A stretch of 64,000 bases of DNA from Metapseudomonas otitidis (GCF_900111835.1 NZ_FOJP01000005.1:186001-250000), one strand, 5' to 3'. Counted from the stretch's first letter, positions 1 through 8,383 are shown. A program made the numbers and translations. Notes: generated from the letters alone by a model not told the origin.

Positions 1-37
1 ACTGGCGTAGAAAGCGCGTCCCAGGGCGGTTTGTGAA

Positions 38-70
38 CCCTCGCACACTGCCGGGCGGCAGGTGCGAGGG
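38..70 (-). terminator. Strong hairpin downstream of fadD2
   Basis: Two nested perfect arms: positions 38-46 pair with 62-70 (9 bp) and 48-52 pair with 57-61 (5 bp) around a GGGC loop, with one unpaired A at 47. It starts 14 bp beyond the fadD2 stop codon. No long U tract follows on the minus strand, so it may stall transcription or protect the 3' end instead of being a classic intrinsic terminator. Confidence 0.45.
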
Positions 71-84
71 TCGGAGGGGATGGA

Positions 85-1773
85 TCAGGCGATGTCGCGC
101 AGCTCGCGACGGAGGATCTTGCCGACCGGCGTCATGGGCAGGGCGTCCTTGAGGACGATGTGCTTGGGCACCTTGTAGCCGGTGAAGTTTTCCTTGCAGT
201 AGGCCTTCAGCTCCTCGACGGAAACGCCGCCCTCGCGGGGGACGACGAACAGCTTCACCGCCTCGCCGGACTTCTCGTCGGGCACACCGATGGCGGCGCA
301 GCTGGCCACCTTCGGGTGGGCCATGACCACGTCCTCGATCTCGTTGGGGTAGACGTTGAAGCCGGAGACGATGATCAGGTCCTTCTTGCGGTCGACGATG
401 CGCACGTAGCCGTCCGGGTCGATCACGGCGATGTCGCCGGTCTTCAGCCAGCCCTCGGCGTCCAGCACCTCGGCGGTGGCTTCGGGGCGGTTCCAGTAGC
501 CCTTCATCACCTGCGGGCCCTGGATGCACAGCTCGCCGCGCTCGCCCAGGGGCAGCTCGTTACCGTCGTCGTCGATCACCTTGAAGGCGGTGCCGGGCAC
601 CGGGATGCCTACGGTGCCCAGGCGGGCCTGGGCACCGTAGGGGTTGGCGCTGGCCACCGGGGAGGTTTCGGTGAGGCCGTAGCCCTCCACCACGGTGCAG
701 CCGGTGACGGCCTGCCAGCGCTCGGCGGTGGCCTTGACCAGGGCGGTGCCGCCGGAGTTGGTGACCTTGAGGTTGGAGAAGTCCAGGTCCTTGAAGTCGG
801 GGTTGTCCATCAACGCGACGAACAGGGTGTTGAGGCCCAGCAGCGCGGAGAAGCGCCACTTCTTCAGCTCCTTGACGAAGCCGGGAATGTCGCGCGGGTT
901 GGTGATCAGCACGTTGAGGTTGCCGTTGACCATCATGCACATGCAGTTCGCGGTGAAGGCGTAGATGTGGTAGAGCGGCAGCGGCGCGATCATGATCTCC
1001 TGGCCCTGCTTCATCAGCGGCTGGCCATCCGGGCCCAGCTGCGACAGGCAGGCGTTGACCTGCTGCATGTTGGCCACGAGGTTGCCGTGGGTGAGCATCG
1101 CGCCCTTGGCCACGCCCGTGGTGCCGCCGGTGTACTGCAGCACGGCAAGGTCTTCCAGGCCGACACTGACCGGCTTGAGGCCATGGCCCCGGCCCTGGCG
1201 CAGGGCGTCCTTGAAGGAGACGGCCTGGGGCAGGTGGTAATCCGGCACCATCTTCTTGACCTTCTTCACCACGGTGTTGACCAGCCAGCCCTTGATGCTG
1301 GGCAGCATGTCACCCATGCGGGCCTCGATCAGGTGCTCGATCTCGGTGTCGGGCAGCACTTCCTGCACCAGCTTGCCGAACAGGTTGATGTACACCAGGG
1401 CCCGCACGCCGGCGTCCTTGAACTGGTGGCGCATCTCGCGGGCGGTGTAGAGGGGGTTGGTGTTGACCACCACCAGGCCGGCGCGCAGGGCGCCGAACAC
1501 GGCGATGGGGTATTGCAGGACGTTGGGCATCTGCACGGCGATGCGGTCGCCGGGCTTGAGGTCCGTGTGCTTCTGCAGGTAGGCGGCGAAGGCGGCGGAA
1601 AGGCGGTCCAGCTCGGCGTAGGTCAGGGTCACGCCCAGGTTATGGAAGGCCGGGCGGTCGGCGAATTTCTTGCAGGAACGCTCGAACACCTCGACCACGG
1701 AACGGTAGGCCGCCAGGTCGATCTGGTCCGGTACGCCGGCAGGGCGTTTGTCGCTCCAGAAATCAGGTTGCAT
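85..1773 (-). CDS. fadD2: Long-chain-fatty-acid--CoA ligase FadD2
   Basis: Activates long-chain fatty acids to acyl-CoA with ATP at the inner face of the membrane, the entry step of beta-oxidation. The 562-residue product has the AMP-binding loop YTGGTTGVAKGA (about residues 214-225), the GYGLTETSP motif, and the fatty-acyl-CoA synthetase signature around DRKKDLIIVSGFNVYP near the C-terminus. The N-terminus MQPDFWSDKRPAGVP matches Pseudomonas FadD2 as I remember it. I chose the ATG at 1773 because GAGGA lies 9 bases upstream; an extension to 1857 has no ribosome site. In Pseudomonas a paralogue, fadD1, normally follows directly, which would lie left of this window. It is divergent from a lipase-like hydrolase and phaJ1, also lipid genes. 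Confidence 0.95.
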   Translation of the reverse strand: MQPDFWSDKRPAGVPDQIDLAAYRSVVEVFERSCKKFADRPAFHNLGVTLTYAELDRLSAAFAAYLQKHTDLKPGDRIAVQMPNVLQYPIAVFGALRAGLVVVNTNPLYTAREMRHQFKDAGVRALVYINLFGKLVQEVLPDTEIEHLIEARMGDMLPSIKGWLVNTVVKKVKKMVPDYHLPQAVSFKDALRQGRGHGLKPVSVGLEDLAVLQYTGGTTGVAKGAMLTHGNLVANMQQVNACLSQLGPDGQPLMKQGQEIMIAPLPLYHIYAFTANCMCMMVNGNLNVLITNPRDIPGFVKELKKWRFSALLGLNTLFVALMDNPDFKDLDFSNLKVTNSGGTALVKATAERWQAVTGCTVVEGYGLTETSPVASANPYGAQARLGTVGIPVPGTAFKVIDDDGNELPLGERGELCIQGPQVMKGYWNRPEATAEVLDAEGWLKTGDIAVIDPDGYVRIVDRKKDLIIVSGFNVYPNEIEDVVMAHPKVASCAAIGVPDEKSGEAVKLFVVPREGGVSVEELKAYCKENFTGYKVPKHIVLKDALPMTPVGKILRRELRDIA

Positions 1774-2041
1774 TGTTGTTGTCCTCATTTGCCCTGAATG
1801 TGTCTGGCCCGCGCTGCGGGACTGCCCGGAAAGTAGCAGGTCCACCCGCGTGCGCAAATACGCGAAGCGCCCTCATTGATCCCGTGAATCTCGCCGCAAC
1901 AGCCCGTGCCTGAGCGGCTGAACAAAGGCTGTCGAAACGGTCCGCGCAGGACCGACCGGTCACGCAGCGCAGCCCCTTTGCGCCGCCCCGGCCCCCGTGC
2001 ACAATGCGCCGATCACTCCACTCCCGCCAAAAGGATTGGCC

Positions 2042-2998
2042 ATGCGCCACGACGCTTTCTGGCTCACCGCCAGCGATGCCGCCCCGCTCTACGTGAACCG
2101 CTGGAGCGGCGAGGAGCCACCCCGGGCGGTGGTGATGATCGCCCACGGCATGGCCGAGCACAGCGGCCGCTACGCGCGGCTGGCAGCGGCGCTGGTGGCG
2201 GCGGGCGTCGAGGTCTACGCCCACGACCAGCGCGGCCACGGGCGCACCGCCCAGCACGGCATCCTCGGCCTGTACGCCGAGCACGACGGCTGGAACAAGG
2301 TGATCGCCGACCTCGCGGCCCTCAACCACCACATCCGCCAGCAACACCCGCAGACGCCGATCATCCTGCTCGGCCACAGCATGGGCAGCTACATCGCCCA
2401 GGGCTACCTGATGCGGCACAGCTGCAGCTTGCAGGGGGCCATCCTTTCCGGCTCCAACTACCAGCCGGTGGGGCTGTACCGCGCGGCTGCCGTGGTGGCG
2501 CGACTGGAACGCTGGCGCCAGGGCCCGAACGGCCGCAGCGCGCTGATCGAGTTCCTCTCCTTCGGCTCGTTCAACAAGGCCTTCAAACCCAACCGCACGC
2601 CCTTCGACTGGCTCAGCCGCGACCCGGACGAGGTGGACAAGTACGTCAACGACAGCCTCTGCGGCTTCCGCTGCACCAACCAGTTGTGGCTCGACCTGCT
2701 CGGCGGGCTTCAGAACATCACGCCCATCGGCCACCTGGCGCAGATCGACCCGGACCTGCCCCTGCTGGTGATCGGCGGCGCGTGCGACCCGGTCAGCGAC
2801 GGCAAGCGCCTGGAGGACCTGGCCAATGCCCTGCGCTCGGCTGGTGTGCGCGACGTGCAACTGAGGATCTACCCCGACGCCCGCCACGAGTTGTTCAACG
2901 AGACCAACCGCGACGAGGTGACGAATCATCTGCTCGACTGGCTGGGGCACGCCCTCGCCCAGGGTCGAGCCTGCCAACCGAACAAGGAGACGCCATGA
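2042..2998 (+). CDS. Alpha/beta hydrolase, monoacylglycerol-lipase-like
   Basis: A 318-residue serine hydrolase of the Hydrolase_4 / serine aminopeptidase S33 type. The nucleophile elbow GHSMG places Ser113 as nucleophile; an oxyanion-hole HG (HGMAEHSGRY) lies near residue 35, and Asp (ACDPVSDGK) and His (DARHELFNE) complete a plausible triad. Start ATG at 2042 has AAAAGGA upstream. Its stop overlaps the phaJ1 start (ATGA), so the two are translationally coupled. Next to fadD2 and phaJ1, release of fatty acids from monoacylglycerols or other esters is a reasonable role, but the substrate is not shown by sequence. Confidence 0.85.
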   Translation: MRHDAFWLTASDAAPLYVNRWSGEEPPRAVVMIAHGMAEHSGRYARLAAALVAAGVEVYAHDQRGHGRTAQHGILGLYAEHDGWNKVIADLAALNHHIRQQHPQTPIILLGHSMGSYIAQGYLMRHSCSLQGAILSGSNYQPVGLYRAAAVVARLERWRQGPNGRSALIEFLSFGSFNKAFKPNRTPFDWLSRDPDEVDKYVNDSLCGFRCTNQLWLDLLGGLQNITPIGHLAQIDPDLPLLVIGGACDPVSDGKRLEDLANALRSAGVRDVQLRIYPDARHELFNETNRDEVTNHLLDWLGHALAQGRACQPNKETP

Positions 2999-3465
2999 GC
3001 CAGGTAACCAACTTCACCTACGACGCCCTCGAAGTCGGCCAGAAGGCCAGCTACGCGAAGCAGGTGGAGGAGCGTGACATCCAGTTGTTCGCTGCCCTGT
3101 CCGGCGACCGCAACCCGGTGCACCTGGATGCCGAGTACGCGGCCGGTACGGTCTTCAAGGAACGCATCGCCCACGGCATGTTCAGCGGCGCCCTGATCAG
3201 CGCGGCCATCGCCTGCGAGCTGCCCGGGCCGGGCACCATCTACCTGGGCCAGCAACTGAAGTTCACCCGCCCGGTGAAGCTGGGCGACAGCCTGACCGTG
3301 GAACTGGAGATCCTCGAGAAGCTGCCGAAGAACCGCGTGCGCATCGCCACCCGCGTGTTCAACCAGAACGCCGAGCAGGTGGTGGACGGCGAGGCCGAAG
3401 TACTGGCGCCCAAGCAATCGCTCGCCATCGAGCTGCCGGAGCTGCCGCCGATCACCATCGGCTGA
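2995..3465 (+). CDS. phaJ1: R-specific enoyl-CoA hydratase PhaJ1 (MaoC family)
   Basis: Hydrates trans-2-enoyl-CoA from beta-oxidation to (R)-3-hydroxyacyl-CoA, the monomer for polyhydroxyalkanoate synthesis. The 156-residue length and whole sequence match Pseudomonas PhaJ1. The hydratase-2 motif SGDRNPVHLD is present, with the Asp38/His43 catalytic pair at the spacing known from the family, in a single hot-dog fold. Start ATG at 2995 overlaps the upstream hydrolase stop and follows AAGGAG. It is the last gene of a two-gene unit ended by the terminator at 3487. Confidence 0.95.
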   Translation: MSQVTNFTYDALEVGQKASYAKQVEERDIQLFAALSGDRNPVHLDAEYAAGTVFKERIAHGMFSGALISAAIACELPGPGTIYLGQQLKFTRPVKLGDSLTVELEILEKLPKNRVRIATRVFNQNAEQVVDGEAEVLAPKQSLAIELPELPPITIG

Positions 3466-3486
3466 ACCCCGCAGCCCTGATGAGAG

Positions 3487-3512
3487 AAGCCCGGCAATCG
3501 CCGGGCTTTTTC
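3487..3512 (+). terminator. Intrinsic terminator after phaJ1
   Basis: A perfect 9-bp stem (3487-3495 with 3500-3508), AATC loop and a run of five T. It could also work in reverse for the convergent efflux operon that ends at 3532, but the T run favours the plus strand. Confidence 0.9.
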
Positions 3513-3531
3513 GTTCCGGGGGAGCTTCCGG

Positions 3532-4404
3532 CTAGTCCTGCGCCTGCGGCTGATCCCCGACCGTGACGCTGGCGGTCATCCCCGCACTGAGCTGTATGTC
3601 ATCCGGCACCGGGTCGAGTTTGATCCGTACCGGGATGCGCTGGGCCAGGCGTACCCAGTTGAACGTGGGCTCGACGTTGGCGAGCAGTTGCCCGTCCGGG
3701 CTGGCGTTGCGGTCGGTGATGCCGCGGCTGACGCTTTCCACCGTGCCCTTGAGCGGCTGGCCGGCGCTCATCAGCCAGATGTCCACCGGTGCGCCGACAC
3801 GGATGCCGGGCAGCTTGGTCTCCTCGAAGTACGCCTGCACGTAGAAGGACTGGTCGTCCACCAGTGCCATCACCGGCTGCCCGGCGCTGGCGTAGTTGCC
3901 CTGGGCCAGGCGCAGGTTGGTGACCTGGCCGCTGCGCGGGGCACGGACTTCGCTGCGGGCCAGGTTCAACTCGGCGACCTTCACGTCGGCCTGGGCCTGG
4001 CGGTATTCGCCCCGGGCGATGTCGGCGGTGATCTGGGCGTTCTCCCGCAGCTCCGCGCTGATGGCCTGGGGGCCGAGGCTGGCGCGGCGCGAGGCCTCGT
4101 GCTCACGCAGGCGCAGTTGCTGCTGGCGGGTTTCGGCGACGGCGCGGGCCTTTTCCAGGGCGGCCTCGTAGCGGTCGCGGTCGATGGTCATCAGCAGGTC
4201 CCCGGCCTTCACCTGCTGGTTGTCGCGGACCTTCAGGTCCACCACCCAGCCGGACACGTCCGGTGCTATCACCACCACGTCGGCGCGGATGCGCGCGTCC
4301 CGCGTCCAGGGCGCGAGCATGTAGTGCTGCCAGAGGCTGTAGCCCCCCACAACGGCTGCGGCGACCAGCGCCAGGGTGACAACGACACGCAAGGTGGAAC
4401 CCAT
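3532..4404 (-). CDS. HlyD/EmrA-type periplasmic membrane fusion protein (AaeA-like)
   Basis: A 290-residue adaptor that joins an inner-membrane FUSC permease to an outer-membrane channel for efflux of organic acids or aromatics. An N-terminal transmembrane anchor (about residues 5-27) is followed by a biotinyl-lipoyl half (VVIAPDVSGWV), a short coiled-coil hairpin rich in Arg/Glu/Gln (about 85-150), the second lipoyl half (VRAPRSGQVTNLRL) and a beta-barrel. The ATG at 4404 begins a proper membrane anchor; the longer frame upstream lacks this logic. It is the last gene of a FUSC-DUF1656-HlyD operon, the same three-part layout as E. coli aaeB-aaeX-aaeA. Confidence 0.85.
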   Translation of the reverse strand: MGSTLRVVVTLALVAAAVVGGYSLWQHYMLAPWTRDARIRADVVVIAPDVSGWVVDLKVRDNQQVKAGDLLMTIDRDRYEAALEKARAVAETRQQQLRLREHEASRRASLGPQAISAELRENAQITADIARGEYRQAQADVKVAELNLARSEVRAPRSGQVTNLRLAQGNYASAGQPVMALVDDQSFYVQAYFEETKLPGIRVGAPVDIWLMSAGQPLKGTVESVSRGITDRNASPDGQLLANVEPTFNWVRLAQRIPVRIKLDPVPDDIQLSAGMTASVTVGDQPQAQD

Positions 4405-4415
4405 GGTTTTCTCCT

Positions 4416-4622
4416 TCACCAGTGCCCGAAGATGGCGACCAGCACCGACAGTACACAGACATAGAGAGCGGTATCGAACAGCGCCTCGTGCCAGATCCAG
4501 CGCGCCAGGCCCAGCCGCTGCAGCGCCAGGCGCAGCACGCCGGTCACCAGCAGCGCCGCCAGGGCGTAGATCAGCAGCGGGCTGAGCAATACGCCGCCCA
4601 GTGACCATTCACGCAAGCCCAT
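4416..4622 (-). CDS. DUF1656 (AaeX-like) small membrane protein
   Basis: A 68-residue protein with two predicted transmembrane helices (about 7-32 and 45-65) and the DUF1656 pattern WSLGGVLLSPLLIYAL near the N-terminus. The ATG at 4622 follows a perfect AGGAGG by 7 bases, favouring it over an upstream start 7 codons earlier. It overlaps the 3' end of the FUSC gene by 14 bp and is followed by the fusion protein gene after 11 bp. AaeX proteins always travel with FUSC exporters; their biochemical role is unknown. Confidence 0.85.
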   Translation of the reverse strand: MGLREWSLGGVLLSPLLIYALAALLVTGVLRLALQRLGLARWIWHEALFDTALYVCVLSVLVAIFGHW

Positions 4623-6597
4623 AGCTCGCCTCCTGTTGTTCACACCACTGCCGCCAGCTCTGCCGCAACTGCAGCAAGGCCGCCAGGGCCAGCCGCCGGT
4701 CGATGCTGTTGCCGGCCTCGCGCAGGGCCTGGATCAGTTGTTCGGACGGCGCGTCCATCGCATCCGCCCGCTCCGGCGCCGGCCCCTGCTCCAGCAGTGG
4801 CTCGATCCGTTCGAGAAAGCGCGCCTCGGAGGCGCCGAGGGAGCGCTCCCCCACGGCCAGGCAACGGCGCAGGTGCAGCAGTTCGTCACCGATGTCGAGA
4901 CTGGTGATGCCGTCGTCCCAACGGTTGCGAGACTGGCTGGGCAGCGCCGGGTAGTGTCGGGCCAGCTGCAGCAGGCGGTCGGCCATGCGCCCGCCGAACC
5001 AGTTCTCCGCCCCCGCCAGGGTGCGGTGGGTGAGCCGGCCCAGGTCGCTGAAGGTGGCCCGCAGCAGCCGCCGGCCATGCCAGCCGGGGTGGGTCAGCAC
5101 GATGAGGCGGAACACCAGCACGGCGAAACCGACCCCAAGCAGGATGGACAGGGCTTCGTTGAGGAACACCGCAACGTCGAAGTGCATGGTGTTCTGCGGT
5201 GCGCACAGCACGATGAAGTGCAGGCAGAACGAGGTGGCCGTGCCGCTCAGGGCCGGCCGCGCCATGCCCAGGGTGCCGAAGAACAGCGGCACGCCGAGGG
5301 CCATGCAGAGCAGCGGGAAGCCGCTGAACTGGGGCAGCACCACCTGGCCGATGAAGAAGGCCACCGGCAGCGCATAGAGGATGCCACGCAGGAACATCAG
5401 GCCGATCTGCGCAGCGTTCTCGCGGCTGGCAAAGAGGCTGCAGACCACGCAGGTGAGGGTCAGCGCGCCGATGGAGGAGGTCCAGGCGGTGGCCATCCAG
5501 AAGGTCGCCAGCCCGAGGAAGGCCAGCCCGCTGCGGGAGCCGTAGAGCAAGGCCGTGGGCAGGTCGTGGTGCCAGGACAGGGGCGCCGAACTGTCCTCGG
5601 TGGGAGCGCCACGCTCAACGGCCTCCAGCGCTGCGGCGGCGGCCCGCACCTGGCGGAGGGTGACCGCCAGGCGCCCCAGGCAGTATTGCTGCACTACGCT
5701 CAGTTCGGGGGATTCGGCCGCCTCCAGCAGGCGCTGCCCCAGGGCTTCGAGGCGTGCCGGATCGGGTGACTCCAGCGCCTGTCGCACAGCCTCCAGCCAG
5801 GGGGCCAGACGCTCAGCCTCGTCGTCCGACAACTGCCGCCACTGGCGTGCCACCCCACGCGCCAGCCGCAGCACGCTGAGCAGGTCGCGGCTGAGCACCC
5901 GCAAGGCAGCGGCACGACGCCGGCCGCGCGCACCTTCGAACCAGGCGTGCTCGCGCTGGGCATCCACGGCCACCAGGCGCCCCAGGACACCCAGCAGCCC
6001 CTGGCGCTCGTAGGGCGCACCGTCCAGGGCCGAGCGGGCCGCACGGATGCCGCTCTCCCAGGCCTCGGTGGCCTGGCGCACCAGCTGGCGCTCCACACGC
6101 TGCGGCCAGATCAGCGCGCTGGTGGCGGTGGCACAGAGGATGCCGAGGCAGATCTCGGTGCAGCGGGCCACGGCCTGGTCGAAGACATTGAGCGGGTGGG
6201 CGATGGCCGGCAGGCCGATGATGGCCACCGTGTAGCCGGCCAGGACGAAGGCGTACGACCAGGCACTGCGCAGCATGGTGGAGGCCGCCGTGCACAGCGC
6301 CAGCCAGGTGGCCAGGACGAAGAGGAACAGCCAGGGCGTCTGGGCGAACAGCGCCATGATCACAACGGCCATGGTGGTCCCTACCAGGGTGCCGAGCAGC
6401 CGCGCCAGGCCCTTCTGCACCACCATCCCGGACAGCGGCTGGGCCACGATGAAGGCCGTCATCAGCGCCCATTGCGGCTGCTCCAGGCCGAAGCGCAGCG
6501 CACACCAGAGCGCCAGGCCGCCCCCGAGCAATGTCTTGATGGCGAACTGCAGGGCCGGGAGGTCGGGGGCGAGGAAGGCCTTCAGGGTTTCACGCAC
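4609..6597 (-). CDS. FUSC family aromatic-acid / fusaric-acid-type efflux permease (AaeB-like)
   Basis: A 662-residue inner-membrane exporter of the FUSC/PF04632 family. Two blocks of about five to six hydrophobic helices (about 15-160 and 345-500) are each followed by a long soluble region, the classic AaeB layout. GTG at 6597, preceded by AAGG, makes VRETLKAFLAPDLPAL the N-terminus, typical of the family; an ATG-like start 19 codons upstream is possible but less natural. It is first in an operon with DUF1656 and HlyD genes. Substrates of such pumps include fusaric acid and p-hydroxybenzoic acid; which one is used here cannot be told. Confidence 0.83.
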   Translation of the reverse strand: MRETLKAFLAPDLPALQFAIKTLLGGGLALWCALRFGLEQPQWALMTAFIVAQPLSGMVVQKGLARLLGTLVGTTMAVVIMALFAQTPWLFLFVLATWLALCTAASTMLRSAWSYAFVLAGYTVAIIGLPAIAHPLNVFDQAVARCTEICLGILCATATSALIWPQRVERQLVRQATEAWESGIRAARSALDGAPYERQGLLGVLGRLVAVDAQREHAWFEGARGRRRAAALRVLSRDLLSVLRLARGVARQWRQLSDDEAERLAPWLEAVRQALESPDPARLEALGQRLLEAAESPELSVVQQYCLGRLAVTLRQVRAAAAALEAVERGAPTEDSSAPLSWHHDLPTALLYGSRSGLAFLGLATFWMATAWTSSIGALTLTCVVCSLFASRENAAQIGLMFLRGILYALPVAFFIGQVVLPQFSGFPLLCMALGVPLFFGTLGMARPALSGTATSFCLHFIVLCAPQNTMHFDVAVFLNEALSILLGVGFAVLVFRLIVLTHPGWHGRRLLRATFSDLGRLTHRTLAGAENWFGGRMADRLLQLARHYPALPSQSRNRWDDGITSLDIGDELLHLRRCLAVGERSLGASEARFLERIEPLLEQGPAPERADAMDAPSEQLIQALREAGNSIDRRLALAALLQLRQSWRQWCEQQEASYGLA

Positions 6598-6745
6598 GTC
6601 GGGAACCTTGGAAGAGGTGCGGCAAGCATAGGCGGCCGCCCGCCTGTACGGCACGGCCCTGGATTCGTCTGATCATCTCCCCCCTCTCCTTCCCTGTCGA
6701 AAGGCTCTGAAATGCCCCATCCGGCGCAGGGGACCCCCTGGAAAA

Positions 6746-6759
6746 TTGACCTGGATCAG
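6746..6759. promoter_or_regulatory. Degenerate second FNR/Anr-like site
   Basis: TTGACCTGGATCAG keeps 8 of 10 defined bases of TTGAT-N4-ATCAA. Its centre is exactly 50 bp upstream of the perfect box at 6796. It could be an auxiliary site for the ccoM promoter or serve the divergent FUSC operon. Weak on its own. Confidence 0.35.
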
Positions 6760-6795
6760 TTACCCGCAGACCTTGCGGGACGGGCCCTGCGGCCA

Positions 6796-6837
6796 TTGAT
6801 CCAGATCAATTTCGGCCCCCTGGCCCGGGTCTACCTT
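6796..6837 (+). promoter_or_regulatory. Anr/FNR box and class II promoter of ccoM
   Basis: TTGATCCAGATCAA at 6796-6809 is a perfect FNR-family palindrome (TTGAT-N4-ATCAA). A -10-like TACCTT lies at 6832-6837, which puts the box centre at about -41.5 from a start near 6844, the canonical class II activator position. This predicts induction at low oxygen by Anr (the Pseudomonas FNR). The perfect site and spacing are seen; the regulation is inferred. Confidence 0.8.
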
Positions 6838-6876
6838 TGACCCATCGAAACAAGACGCCAGACGCAGGAGGCCCTT

Positions 6877-6996
6877 ATGTTCGTCGATGTTGTGGTTCTA
6901 GCCGGTATCGGCACTGTTGGCCTGATGCTCGCCTTCTTCGGTGGCGTCGGATACTTCATCTGGAAGGACTCTCACAAGCGCGACAAGAAAGCGTAA
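6877..6996 (+). CDS. ccoM: CcoM-like small subunit of cbb3-type cytochrome c oxidase
   Basis: A 39-residue protein, easily missed by gene callers. It has a short periplasmic start MFVDVVVLAG, one transmembrane helix (about 5-29) ending GVGYFIWKDSH, and a lysine-rich cytoplasmic tail KRDKKA. This closely resembles the single-helix CcoM subunit found in the P. stutzeri cbb3 oxidase structure, which stabilises the complex. ATG at 6877 follows a perfect AGGAGG by 5 bases and the gene ends 38 bp before a strong terminator, so it is monocistronic. The Anr box upstream fits a gene for a high-affinity oxidase used in microaerobic growth. The ccoNOQP genes are not in this window. Assignment rests on remembered similarity. 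Confidence 0.8.
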   Translation: MFVDVVVLAGIGTVGLMLAFFGGVGYFIWKDSHKRDKKA

Positions 6997-7034
6997 GTCG
7001 AGTTCTCCAGGTACACAGGCACGCAAGGCACCTC

Positions 7035-7060
7035 GGGCGACTTCGGTCGCCCTTTTTTTC
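7035..7060 (+). terminator. Intrinsic terminator after ccoM
   Basis: A perfect 7-bp GC stem (7035-7041 with 7046-7052) closed by a TTCG tetraloop and followed by seven T. A textbook rho-independent terminator. Confidence 0.95.
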
Positions 7061-7135
7061 GTCCGTCGAAAATATCCCAGCCGGCACCGGGCGACACTCT
7101 GACCGCAGCCCATGACGGGCCGTTCAGGTTGGCGT

Positions 7136-7294
7136 TCAGCGCTTCTTCGGTTTGCTGCGGTTCTTCTTCGCCTTGCCCAGCGGCAGCGCCTTTTCGAAGG
7201 CCTGGCGCATGTCCACCAGCCGTTTCTCGTGCAGGTCATGGATGCGCTTGTCGCGCTCGGCGCCGAAATCGATCAGCTTGTCGTCATTGCTCAT
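7136..7294 (-). CDS. Small conserved Lys/Arg-rich protein of unknown function
   Basis: A 52-residue protein beginning MSNDDKLIDFGAERDKRIHD and ending in a very basic tail (KAKKNRSKPKKR). No signal peptide or membrane segment; a central charged helix is likely. The ATG at 7294 overlaps the stop of the alkB-like gene (ATGA), so the two are coupled. The basic tail could bind nucleic acid, which would fit a repair partner, but this is only inference. Confidence 0.7.
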   Translation of the reverse strand: MSNDDKLIDFGAERDKRIHDLHEKRLVDMRQAFEKALPLGKAKKNRSKPKKR

Positions 7295-7887
7295 GGGCGG
7301 ATCCAGCGGAAGGTGAGGTTGAGGCGTGGCTGGCAGGCGGCCCGGGTCTTGGCCACCTGGTGTTGCCAATGATGCTGCGTCGGCCCGCTCATGACCAGCA
7401 GCGCACCGTGTGCCAGTTCCAGCGAATGCTCGATGCGCCCGCTGCCCTTGCGGCGCAGGTCGAAGCGCCGGGTGCCACCGAGGTTCACCGACGCCACGGT
7501 GGGATCGGGCCCCAGTTCCGGCTCGTCGTCGCTGTGCCAGCCCATGGAGTCCTGGCCGTCCCGGTAGAGGTTCAGCAGCACGCCGTTGAAGGGCTGCCCC
7601 ACTTCTTCCTGCACGCGCTGGCGGATTTTCGCCAGCAGGGGCGTCCAGGGCAGCGGGCGGTGAACCAGGCCGGAATAGCGGTAGCTCGCCTCGGGGTCGC
7701 CGTACCAGGCCACCTGCCGGGGCACCCGGTAGTCCTGGCCGTGCAGGTGCACGACCGGCTGCTCCCAGGGCGTCTCCGCCAGCAGCCCGGCCAGCCATTC
7801 GTCGGCTTCCTCCACCGCCAGCCAGTGGCGCTCATGGCGCAGGCAGGCGTCCGGCAGCTCAAGGGGCAGGTCGTCGAACAGGCTCAT
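7291..7887 (-). CDS. AlkB-like 2-oxoglutarate/Fe(II) dioxygenase
   Basis: A 198-residue 2OG-Fe(II) oxygenase of the AlkB superfamily, which oxidatively removes alkyl groups from DNA or RNA bases. Visible residues: the iron ligands in WHSDDE (HxD) and the distal His in the TQHHWQHQV segment, followed by RLNLTFRWI, where Arg binds 2-oxoglutarate. The pattern NLYRDGQDSMGWHSDDE is typical of AlkB2/AlkB3-like proteins. I chose ATG at 7887 (MSLFDDLPLEL); the ribosome site is poor. Its stop overlaps the small basic protein gene downstream. Substrate (DNA, RNA or protein) not determined. Confidence 0.85.
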   Translation of the reverse strand: MSLFDDLPLELPDACLRHERHWLAVEEADEWLAGLLAETPWEQPVVHLHGQDYRVPRQVAWYGDPEASYRYSGLVHRPLPWTPLLAKIRQRVQEEVGQPFNGVLLNLYRDGQDSMGWHSDDEPELGPDPTVASVNLGGTRRFDLRRKGSGRIEHSLELAHGALLVMSGPTQHHWQHQVAKTRAACQPRLNLTFRWIRP

Positions 7888-7932
7888 GGGATGACCGATT
7901 GCGCAAACAGGGGGACACATTCTCCCACGACG

Positions 7933-8247
7933 TCAGACCTCGACGTCTACCCAGAGGCCCTGGCGCGGAAGGGTGTCGATCACCTCCTCGTCCGCCGGCT
8001 TCACCTCGCCCTCGGCCAGTTGCTCGGGGGTGTAGCCCCGGCGCTGGCGGCGGCGCTGCTCCTCGCGGAGCATCTCCTCGGCCTCCTGCGGGTGACGGCG
8101 GTCCAGCCCGACTTCGCTTTCGTGCTGGCTTTCCTGGGCTGGCGCCACGGGGGGAATGTCGGGACGTGGCTTGGCCACGTCCTGCTGGGCGGTCACGGGA
8201 ACCAGGCTGTGGGGGATCGGCGGCAACATGGTCAGACCCTCTGTCAT
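7933..8247 (-). CDS. Conserved hypothetical protein, charged C-terminal half
   Basis: A 104-residue soluble protein with no recognised domain. The N-terminus is proline-rich ([12 protein letters not shown]) and the rest is acidic/basic with a likely helix at [26 protein letters not shown]. It starts at 8247 after AGGTTGA, or alternatively at the Met of MLPPIP (8229). It sits between rapA (divergent) and the alkB-like gene in the same relative place as a hypothetical gene in P. aeruginosa, so it is likely real. Confidence 0.6.
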   Translation of the reverse strand: MTEGLTMLPPIPHSLVPVTAQQDVAKPRPDIPPVAPAQESQHESEVGLDRRHPQEAEEMLREEQRRRQRRGYTPEQLAEGEVKPADEEVIDTLPRQGLWVDVEV

Positions 8248-8383
8248 TCAACCTGTCGGCAACACAGGCCACACCTTTAGCGACCTCGCTACACTTCTAC
8301 CGCAAACGGGAACGCAAGTTCCGTCGCTCTTGGCCACGCGTTCCGCTAAACTAGCCGGCTTTTTTGCATGGCGGGAGACACGC

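Noticed and set aside
160-1797. A 545-codon plus-strand frame opposite fadD2
   Set aside because: Shadow of the real gene; His/Val/Gly-rich product with no motif.
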